Below, one piece after another: positions 32,958 through 42,491 of a stretch of 64,000 bases of DNA (the first letter of the stretch is position 1; each line of letters opens with the position of its first letter). The notes beneath the pieces are model-generated. The model worked only from the letters and a program-made list of their open reading frames with translations, searched no databases and was not told the origin of the DNA. The DNA lies in contig NC_041021.1 of NCBI RefSeq assembly GCF_004193775.1, forward strand, positions 34,607,718 to 34,671,717. Reading direction: 5' to 3'. Position numbers and translations under genes: made by a program. This DNA is from Glycine soja (taxonomy: Eukaryota > Streptophyta > Magnoliopsida > Fabales > Fabaceae).

Positions 32958-33727
32958 TAACCTTTTAGCTAGTGGATAAGTTGTTTTAGGTTGTCGGACT
33001 CTTGGTGCAATAAAAGGCATACGATACCAAGTCCATGACTGCAATAGTATGGCACAACCACCCATAACTCTACCAACCTCCGACGGTGCCCGACATAGTT
33101 TTCTGTACAAGTTTGCTAAACAAGCCGAACCCCAACTATATTTTTTTATGTTGTTCAAATCACGTAATAGGTTCAAATACATTAGATGAAATCTATTTTC
33201 AGATTTATCAAGAATTAAAGCACCACCAATCATATACATTATGTAAGCTCTACACCTACATTGTAATTGGTGTATTGTTGGTTCTTCAAGAAATGGTGCA
33301 TGCAAGATGCTCAGCAACCATTTCAGCTTCAGAGTAGTTCCCTTACATGCATTTTCGAGAGGGACTTTCCCTAGTAACTCGTCGCATAACTCATCCAATG
33401 TAAGAAGTTAGGTCCAGCCACAACACGACTATCGACTCTAATGCCTAGATGCAATGCAACATCTTTGAGTGTGATGGTGCACTCACCCCATGGTAGGTGA
33501 ATGGTGTGTGTTTCAGACCTTCATCGTTCAACCAATGCAGTGATCAATGCAGGATCAATTCTACACTGTTTGATTAGGGCAATATGTTGAAACCTGATAG
33601 ACGATAATAATGGTATAATTTGTGGTTCTGGTTTAGGTATTGTATGGTAATAGGAAGTGATTAAGTCGTTAATCATGGTACATGAACGATGAATGTGTTG
33701 ATGACGCAATAGAGGTTTATGAGCCAT
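32953..33727 (-). pseudogene. Plant mobile domain (PMD) gene, 5' half
   Basis: ATG at 33727 gives MAHKPLLRHQHIHRS, a common start for MULE-borne PMD proteins; a further in-frame ATG at 33805 is possible. Core motifs follow: HTIHLPWGECTITLKDV (about 33455-33510, with TGA replacing a Trp just before), a frameshift near 33400, ILDKSENRFHLMYLNLLRDL, YSWGSACLANLYRKLCR and GGCAILLQSWTWYRMPF. The reading enters the LTR at 32952, where the retrotransposon inserted. The gene resumes at 18649 on the other side. Confidence 0.82.
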
Positions 33728-34096
33728 GACAACGTCGTCAAATGGTAAACTGAGTACAAATGATATAAAATTTGAAGTTGGGTGATGAAAATGTGATATT
33801 GACATGCATCTCCCATCTATTTATCATATAAACTGTGTTGAGATTCCAAAGCACATTACACTTTATCTCATGGTAAGGCGTTGAGATTCCATAGCATATT
33901 TTTAATTTGTCTCATTCTAATGCCTCAAGATTTGAAAGCACGTTAACTCAAATGTGCTAGTGTCACGCATCGAGATTCTAATTCACTTGAATCATGGACC
34001 CCTCATTGATTGTATATATAAATGCACCATATCACCAAAGACTTTGCATAGTTGCGTCAAATCAAATTGTGAGAGCAAACAGAGAGAGCAAGCAAA
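33728..34096. promoter_or_regulatory. Divergent intergenic region between PMD and PB1-like genes
   Basis: 369 bp separate the two start codons. TATATATAAA (34013-34022) lies about 75 bp upstream of the plus-strand ATG. A GAGATTC-type motif with GCAC/GCAT nearby recurs four times about 43 bp apart (33840, 33884, 33926, 33971), a candidate binding-site array or simple tandem decay. Confidence 0.5.
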
Positions 34097-34520
34097 ATGA
34101 GGTCAGAGCCAATTTGTGCGTATGTTTATATCAATGGTGAAATCATTCAAAGTTCAAGTGCAAATGCAGTTTTCAGAGGTGACAAGAAAAAATCGTTACT
34201 GTTGAATCCAATAATGACGCTGTCAAACATGATCATCGCAATACAGTCATCAATTATAGATAATAATGTTATGCCTATAATTATTGCACTTTGGTATCAT
34301 TGTCCTGTATATGAATTCAATGGTCAAGTTCAATATAGGGCAATTCAAATTATTGACAAAGAAGGTGTTTTGTGCATGTTTCATACATTTGTGAATGACA
34401 AGTGTAATATGTATGGAACTTAAAGTTGATGTTCATAATTCATTATCACCTACTCAAGTTAATGACCTAAGTTGGGTCGAGATGGAGCAGAAGTTGGACA
34501 ATTCCCTGAAATTAGAATGA
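34097..34520 (+). pseudogene. Short PB1-like protein gene of the MULE
   Basis: ATG at 34097 (MRSEPICAYVYINGEII) opens a reading with LLNPIMTLSNMIIAIQSSI, IIALWYHCPVYEFNG and IQIIDKEGVLCMFHTFVN. It then needs a +1 shift near 34390 to continue ICMELKVDVHNSL and WVEMEQKLDNSLKLE, with TGA at 34518. The plan (strand, short helix, YxCP strand, acidic end) is that of the PB1-like domain at the start of MULE transposases, here as a stand-alone protein of about 140 residues. One frameshift breaks it. Function unknown. Confidence 0.6.
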
Positions 34521-34699
34521 ATAATTTAACATATTTTGTTGTTGTATTGCGTTTAAGTTTTTCTCAGTCTTTATTATGTAGTTGTAGGTGTTGCATGCTT
34601 TGAAGTTTTTATTTTCAATTTACTTCAATAATAATAGCCTACACATGCATGATTTCAGAGATGTGGAACACTGTTGTACCTAACCCTCACATGCATCGA

Positions 34700-35120
34700 C
34701 AACCCCATTAATATGTGGTGTTGCACACTGTTCACTCATATGTGTATGTTTATCCCATTAACGTGGTTCTCAACAATCCGCATAGGCTAGATGCATGATG
34801 CGGAATACTACGGTCAACACTCATGATGCAATGGGACAGTCTATCATGTACATTAATGTGTGGTGTTGCACACTATTCACTCACATGCGTATGTTTACCC
34901 CATTAACGTGGTTCTCAACAATTAGCGTGGGCTCGGCGCGCGATGCAGAACACTGCGGTCAACACTTATGATGCAACAGACAGTCATGTACATTAATGTG
35001 TGGTGTTGCACATTGTTCACTCATATGCATATGTTTACCCCATTAACGTGGTTCTCAACAATCCGTATGGGCTTGGCGCGTGATGCGGAACACTGAGGTC
35101 AACACTCATGATGCAAAAAA
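34700..35120 (+). repeat. About 142-bp tandem array, 3 copies, upstream of the transposase
   Basis: TGTGGTGTTGCACA recurs at 34714, 34859 and 34999. Units carry CCATTAACGTGGTTCTCAAC, GATGC(G/A)GAA(C/T)AC and GGTCAACACTCATGATGCAA. They are richer in CG dinucleotides (GGCGCGCGATG) than the surroundings. Confidence 0.9.
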
Positions 35121-35174
35121 CAGACGTCATCTTTGGAAATTTCCGTAGCTGCACAGTATTCACTCACATGCACT

Positions 35175-35326
35175 GAATATCTTACCTATGTTTCTCACCT
35201 AACTCTTCTACCTAACTTTGCCACCTAACCCTCATAACTAACTTTGCCACCTAACCTTTCCATCTAACTTTCCTACCTAACTTTGTCACCCAACTCTCGT
35301 ACTAAACTTTCTCACCCTATATATAA
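35175..35326 (+). promoter_or_regulatory. Transposase promoter region: CTAACTTTGCCACC array and TATA box
   Basis: Seven or so short repeats of ACCTAACTTTGCC type (35190-35310) are followed by CTATATATAA (35318-35327), about 105 bp upstream of the transposase ATG at 35430. Promoter role is inferred from position. Confidence 0.5.
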
Positions 35327-35429
35327 CCTCACCATTTGACAACATATCACACACAATAACATTCTTACAAAACAAACCTCTATTTGTAACTCTCACAGTC
35401 TTTTCACTCATATCCCACAAGCACCACCC

Positions 35430-38110
35430 ATGGCTCCACCTAAAGAAATTATGATCGTCATTTACCACAAGGGTCACATTGCAGATGACCCAGTTTAGGG
35501 ATCGGTGTAAACATGTGCGAACCCAATATTTATTTACGTGAGTCATTCTATTACATTAACACAATTTATTCGGAAAATTAACAACCGTCTCCCTACTCGA
35601 GCAACTGAAAAAGTTGCTTAATTGTTATATTATGTCCCTATTTCATTTCATCAGGGTTAGACACGTTATATTTCAGCACAACTACTCGACAATGACGATC
35701 TCAAAGGTGCGGTGGAAATAATTCTCCAGAATCCACAATTGAATTTTGTCAAATTCTATGTTGTTACTGACCTTATTCCTCAACCACAATCACCGTCTCC
35801 ACAACCGTCATGTCCATAACTACAACTACCACCTCCACAACAATTATCGTACAACAACCTGGACCTCAATGATCCAGTGTCTTCATACAACAACCTTGAA
35901 ACATAAGACGCCTTTGACATTTATACTTCATACACAAAACTATTATCCAAAAATGATTCTTTTTTTATGCCCAACAAACTTCCTTTGACCAACAAAACCA
36001 TCTTTCATCCCAATTTACATCGCCTTCACAACAACCACAAACACAAACATCAAACCGAAATGAACATTCCATCGCTAACGAAGATCCCATTATACGATTT
36101 CATGAGGAAAACATGGATGATTTTAGTAAGGATGAGGATCAACGGTTCTTTGATCACATCAATCACCAAAGCGATAATGAGGGAGTTGGTGGACCAACAT
36201 CACCTCCGTTGCAATATCACCAACCTAGGTGTCCAGTGGACTTGAACCTTGACCACCTACCACACTACATTGATCGACACCATTTCATTCAACAACAACA
36301 TAATATACAACCACCAACTGGTGCACTCGAGTTTGGCATGGCCTTCGATGAAAAAGCACAATGTATTCGAGCAGTCAAAGAATACAACATCATAAATCAT
36401 TTTGATTGCAAAACAATATATTCTGACCAAAAAAGGCTAAACTTTGAGTGTGAATCACATGAAAATGGTTGTACATGGAGCCTAGGTACATGCAATTCAA
36501 AGAGGCATAACAAATGAATTATCAAGAGTATGAGAGGTCATCACACTTGTCTCACGCCAATGTTTAGACAAGATCATCGGCAACTCGACAAACACGTCAT
36601 ATCATCCAACTAATTGTCAAAACAAACCCAACCGTCTCCATCAAGAAGTTGATTGCAGAGATCAAACCATTCATGAATTATACCCCATCCTACAAAAAGA
36701 CATGGTTAGCAAGAGCGTTGGAGATAATTCATAGAAACTGGGAAGAATCATATGCCAAGCTGCCAAAACTTTTGGGAGCTTTGCAATCTTGTGTTCCCGG
36801 GACTGTGATCGCTGCTCAAACAGAATCCGTGTGTTTGAAGGGGGAGAAATCGTATCGGGCAAAAGAATGCTTAAACGTGTCTTTTGGTCATTTGGCCCAT
36901 AGTACAAGTAGATGGTACTTTACGGGAAGTATATTGACACATTATTGATAGCTACAACACAAGATGGAGCTAACCATATCTTTTCGATTGCCTACACCAT
37001 TGTAGAAGGGGAGACAACTTCAGCGTTAGGTTTTTCTTAAAGAATTTGAGAAGACATGTTACTCCGCAAATTAACATTTCTCTCATTTCAGATAGAAACC
37101 CCTCGATTATAAGTGCCTACAACAACCCAAGTAACTTATGGGTTCAGGACACATCCCATTTCTTCTACCTACGCCACATTGCACAAAATTTTCTTCGCGG
37201 TAACTCAAACTGCAAACATTTAAAGAAACCACTAATGCTGGCTAGTGAGAATCTATTTTATTTCTTTGTTAAACTTTACTTTAAATCAAATTTCATAACG
37301 TAATAGATTGATTGAATATTTACAGGTTACGTATACACGGAGAAGATGCACTGTCGACATATCTTAGGGATATTCGTGCGAATAAGACAAGTGCAGTTGA
37401 ATGACTGGATCAGTTACCCAAAAAAAATTGGGTACAATGCTTCGATGTGGGGAAACGTTGGAGACATATGACTACAAATTTTTGTCTGAGTCTGTTAATT
37501 CCATGTTAAAAAACACAAGACATTTGCCGGTGTCATAGTTGGTTGAAGAGACGTACTTCAAGCCGCACAACTCATTGCTATCAGACCAACAAACTCAGGC
37601 AATGATAAACTCCGATTCACAGTATTCCCAAGTCATCTCTGAGGCGATGAATAGAGGTCAACAAGAATCAAATACACACATTATAAATGAATTCGACAAA
37701 CACAACCACACATTTATTGTAACAGAGACTCAATCCCCACTTCAAACACCCAGACCACTTGAAAGGTTTAGGGTATGTTACAATCCCAAAAGTGTGATTG
37801 TGGTGAATATTAAGTTAAACACTTACCGTGTTCTCACATCATGACTGCTTGTAAATCTGTCAATGTTGATCCCATGAACCATGTGCATCTGTTGTTCACT
37901 TTACAACAACACATTTTGCACATCTACGACAACTCCTTTGGTTTACTACCACACAAATTACTGCAAGGAGAAAAATGATTGCAAAGGATAGTCCGATTTC
38001 AACTCACATTCCTACTGAGATAGACGAAGAAGAAAATGAACGGAAAAGTAAAAAAAATATGAAATTTACCAGCAACAGGAAACAATTGTTCCAACATGCC
38101 TTCATCTTCA
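35430..38110 (+). pseudogene. MuDR-type MULE transposase with N-terminal PB1-like domain, broken
   Basis: ATG at 35430 (MAPPKEIMIVIYHKGHIADD) starts an N-terminal PB1-like domain that keeps frame to about 35780 despite four stops (35496, 35508, about 35619, about 35658). A Pro/Gln/Asn/His-rich linker follows. The MuDR-type N-terminal zinc-binding domain lies at about 36326-36520 (GALEFGMAFDEKAQCIRAV, FECESHENGCTWSL). The catalytic region shows VQVDGT (near 36910), ISDRNPSIISAY (near 37085) and SESVNSMLKNTRHLP (near 37490), so DDE residues are still visible in broken frames. QQTQAMINSDSQYS and the NPKSVIVVNIKLN remnant of a SWIM finger (its Cys lost) lie at 37580-37830. Stops and shifts throughout make it inactive. 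Confidence 0.85.
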
Positions 38111-38384
38111 ATTTTTTCCTTAGACAAATGTGATTGTTTAAGTATTTTATTTATAATATTCTTCTATAAATAAATAGTTAAACAAAAATTATTATAATTT
38201 TAGAAAATATAATGACATAAACAATAAAATTATATTTATTAAGATAATAATATTAAAATTTTTAATTTTTTATTAAAGCAAAAATATTATTAGACAAAAT
38301 TCAGATTTAAAAAAAATAAAATGTTAACTTAAAAAAAGTCTTATATAAATTAAATAATATAAGAAAAATAATTATATTTAATAA

Positions 38385-38670
38385 TATCATTTTCTTATTA
38401 AAAAATTTATTTTAATAAAAAATTATTTTTAAAATTAATTAAAAATATATTTATATAATATAATACTTATATTATTTTAATAATTTAAATTAAAATAAAA
38501 ATTTAAAAATCCAATTTAGTCAAAAAAAAAAAAAAGATGCATATAGGGAAGTCGGGATGAGTCCCAACTTCTTAAAGATGATGAAAACTGGTGTAATTTG
38601 ATTATTATAATTCAAATAAGTGTATTTTGAGAAAAAGTTAGAGAGAAAATGTGTAATTACTTTTAAAAAA
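38385..38670 (-). repeat. Right terminal inverted repeat of the MULE
   Basis: Reverse complement of the left TIR (13965-14245); see there for landmarks. The outer end is near 38676, where AAAAAAAAACCC closes the similarity. Confidence 0.88.
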
Positions 38671-38984
38671 AAACCCAATTTCTCCCTCTATTTACCATGT
38701 TGAAAGCAAAGTGTAGATGGATTTGCTACCTTAGTAATTTTAAGTTTCTATAGATCACAAATTTTAAAGTAAAAGCTATTTGAAATCAAAATTACACCTT
38801 ATCATCAATCTCATAATGTTCCACCATTAAAACTCCCGCTGCTCTTCTTCTTCTCTGGATATCGGAGCACTATCTCCACCCATTGAATTGTTTGACCAAG
38901 GTAGTGATAGAGTGAATTGTGTTGTGTGATACACTGATACTACATCAACACCGATTTATTTAGTTGAAGAAATCTAAATTGGAA

Positions 38985-39240
38985 ATTGGGAATCGAGTTT
39001 TTGTCAGAAACTCGTACACTTACCGTTACTAATCCGTCAGAAAATATAATTACCATTACCGATGGAATATCCCTCGGAAACTATAGTAATCATTACCGAC
39101 TAATTATCCGATGAAAAGAAAAGTAACCTTTATCGATGGTAAATACCGACGGAGGCTGAGATTATCGATAGAATTTCCACTGAAGTTTTTTCCAACACCG
39201 TCTAGTCCGTCAAAAATGCATATTTATCACTGTTGTAGTG
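38985..39240. mobile_element. CACTA-type transposon terminal fragment
   Basis: The right edge reads CACTGTTGTAGTG, the reverse complement of CACTACAACAGTG, a CACTA-type end. Inside are repeated CCGTCAGAAA, CCGATGGAAT and ATTACCGA(C/T) motifs in subterminal-repeat fashion. No opposite end or transposase was found nearby. Confidence 0.55.
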
Positions 39241-42200
39241 ATATGGATCCCAACATTTTGCACTGGAGGCAATAATATATCAAGAGGAAACTACGTTGAA
39301 TGATACTACCATAGTAAGAGTGTAACCGTGTAAGACTATAACCTCGCACTATTTTTATTTTTTCTTTATTTTCTTTCTTTCTCTTTAACAATTTTTTTTT
39401 ATCAAAAGAAAAAAAAAATTCACATTGGAAACTTCCAAACTAATGAGTCAGGTTTCATAGTTGTAGTTTTGCTTGGATTCCACGTGAAGCTATTGTAGTT
39501 GAACATGTAATAATGCATAAATACCAACTTAATATAGAAACCATTCCACCAATTCACTTTGACCACATGGCAAGTGTACAAGCATTTGTAACCATAGCTC
39601 GGATTTGGAATGAGCATTTTCACCCATGTAATTTTCTCCACTCGCACCTCTTTTCCATTTGTTGAATACCTGAAGTGTTACAGTAAGTACTTGATATGCA
39701 TACTGAAAACAGGCTTCGCATTTAACATGCTAAAGTTTTTTTTAATCAATAACTGTTAATTTATTAATTTTGTTAGGAGAAAAAGATATGAACCTACGAA
39801 TTTTTCTTTTTTGGGCCTTTTTCCTTCAACTACTAAACTAACCTTATAACTTCTCTGGACATGCTAAAGTAAGATGCAAGACTTCAAGAAAACCAAGCGA
39901 ATAAACTAGCTAAAAACAATACATGTGAATAAATAAATTAGAACAGCAAGGAAGAAAATATAAGAACTAGTTTTATGACAATGTAGTTTTGTTTGTTAGC
40001 AACCATGGCAATTTCCTGGTAAATACTTGACAAACAGTTTCCTTAAATATTTATTCAAGGATGGGGATGACTGGTGGCGCAGTGCAACAGGGTGGGGATT
40101 GTGACTTAGATATGTTTTGGATTATAGGGGAAGGTGGCACGACAATTTTGGATTAGATCAGAGGGGATTCGCGTGACAGTGCTGGAGGATGAGGATGGGG
40201 TGGCGCGCAATTTCGTTGAAGGGAAGTTTGAGGGATGTAGGGATTTGGTGAATGGACAAAAAAGAAATTTCGCACAAGTTGGGTGCTATTGGCAGTGCCA
40301 ATAGTTGCTCCCACTGTATATGTCATCTATAACCTATTCTATTGGGCTCAAGGATCAAATATCCACACGCGCCAATCGAACGGTTCAGTTTCTATTATTA
40401 ATTTGACATTTAAAAAAATTTATAAAAATCGTGTCATTTTAATAAACCTAAATAAAAGTAATAGAATCTCTTCCAAACGTTTATTAAGAATAAGAAAATC
40501 ACTTGGTTATTTAAAAGTTATCACGAAGAATAAGCATAATTTAGGTGTGAAACTTAAAAATAAGAAGTATAAATAATTTTATATTTCAAAAGTAATCTTA
40601 CTAAATTTTAATAGAACTTCTTTTAAAGTATTAATTTTTTAAAGGTTTCTGTTAAAGTATTAGTATTAAAAGCTAATTTAGAAGAATTAATTTTGTTTGA
40701 ATAATATAATAACATTACCTTTTAAACAAAATCATAAATATCTATTTTTAAAGATTTTGTAGAATTTACATTTATAATTAATCATATTAGGGATAAATGT
40801 GTTATACCATAATAGGTTGTTATGTGACCCAAAAAAAAATGTTGTTTTAATAATAGGTTGTTTCGGACAAAAAGAAAACCAGAGCAGAGGCCCAAAAGAA
40901 AGGGACATTGAGGTATTAATTTGATGTAGAGTTGTAAAAAAAAGTCTTAAAAAAAGAAAATGCCAAGGCATCATATATCAACAAACAATTGCCCAATATC
41001 CACTTGAGATTTGTCCCACACAAGAACGCCAGATCCAGCGTGGCTTGATCTTCACCATTCAATTATAAGGAAGTCTAGGATGTATGAGTTATTATAATCC
41101 TAACATGTCTTTGATTATCACGTTTAAAAAAATAGCTGCATTTTCTGTCTTTCTGATAATTGGCTTCCCAATCCCATAGTTCTCCCTTACCAGAAAGGAT
41201 TTGAAACTAACATTTTTAAAATTGGATATATTATTGAATCGGTAAAGTCGGTAGAGTATAGACATTACTTCTAGTTTTAATTTTCAATTCGTAGTTAATA
41301 AGTAATATTATTTTAATGATTAATATAATATATTAAACAATCTTACACAAAAATAACACTATTTTATTAGGTAAAAATTTTAACTTTTCAAATAAATTTT
41401 ACCAACTCATTCTTTTAAATAATTATATTGAACAATCCGGACTTATATTCACACCTAATTACCCCCGTGTCCTTGTCGTTCCTGTGAATCTAACATAGGA
41501 CTTTGTTGCTAATGCTTGTGATATGGCACATCAAACTCCAATATTAATCTCTGACTCAATAACCCCTATTTTCACCAATTTTCCGTTCACAAAAATTAAC
41601 TACAACACAAAGCACACAGTATCATTGTACAATTCTTTTCAATATTAAATAGCCCCCACTAAAATATATTACAAAGTTTTTTTTTAAAAAAATGTCGGCA
41701 TTTGATTTTAAACTTCATAAGAATAATATAAAGAACTCCATCTAAGTTTTGTACATTTAATTTTGCAGTAAAACTTGTAAATACAAAACCAAAGTCCCTA
41801 GTATTCTCTCAGTGAATTGCACCAAATTCATAAAGAAACAAATAACAGATGAAAACACAGATAAATGTACTGTCATATCGTACTCATCATAAAGAGGAAA
41901 AAATTGTGAATTTATTTATATACAAAACCGCAAAGTCCCTACTATTCAAAATTCTTAAAGTGTACTTTCATTGCATTACATCAAATTAACCATGTAGAAA
42001 CAAATGACAGTTCAAACCAGAAAAAGTTAAATGTACTGACAGATTAACATTGAGGTGAAATATAAACCATTGAATGTATTGTACTCAAGGTACTTTAACC
42101 GTATAAGCAAACTCTAACATAATGACCACTCCTCCGTTGAATACTACAAATATAATTGAAATTTAGAATCACAGTACTCTAGACTGACTTTTCAGGCTTC

Positions 42201-42480
42201 ATGTGTCAAAAGATAAATGCTTCATACAAATCAGAAAGAAGGGATAGAGAAGCATGATAAACACAAATGTTTGTCACGGAGGTTAAAGGTTTTACAATGT
42301 CTATAAACAGTTACTAAAGAGCAGTGAAGCACCACCTGAAACAATTATTAAACAAGGGGCCAAAATGCCTGCTGAACTCATGAGCTCTAGTTATAATCAC
42401 ATTCACACCTGAAAAGCTAGGATAAACAAGATGGGATAATACAAGATAGTAGAACAAAAAAATCTAAAGACAAAAAATTG
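39241..42480. other. Intergenic region downstream of the TPR gene
   Basis: No convincing gene in about 3.2 kb. ORFs at 39420-39647 (minus), 40283-40576 (plus, one hydrophobic stretch) and 40732-40974 (minus) match no family I recognise. The last part (42050-42480) probably includes the 3' untranslated region of the minus-strand TPR gene. Confidence 0.45.
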
Positions 42481-42491
42481 AATGCCGCTAT

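Larger units (their letters stand above)
13935..38676. mobile_element. Composite Mutator-like element (MULE) with long TIRs and four decayed genes
   Basis: Inverted sequences of about 280 bp at 13965-14245 and 38385-38670 bracket a MuDR-type transposase gene, a plant mobile domain gene and two PB1-like genes. Without the nested 14.3-kb retrotransposon the element is about 10.4 kb. Gene order from the left is TIR, PB1-multi (minus), tandem arrays, PMD (minus), PB1-short (plus), array, transposase (plus), TIR. MULEs with long TIRs and PMD cargo are known in plants. The 9-bp target duplication expected for MULEs could not be identified, so the outer limits are good to perhaps 30 bp. Confidence 0.8.

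Noticed and set aside
40283..40576. ORF with a hydrophobic N-terminal segment, considered as a small photosystem-type membrane protein
   Set aside because: Only one short stretch (LLAVPIVAPTVYVIYNLFYW) looks protein-like, the rest is Lys/Asn-rich AT translation, and I could not match a family.
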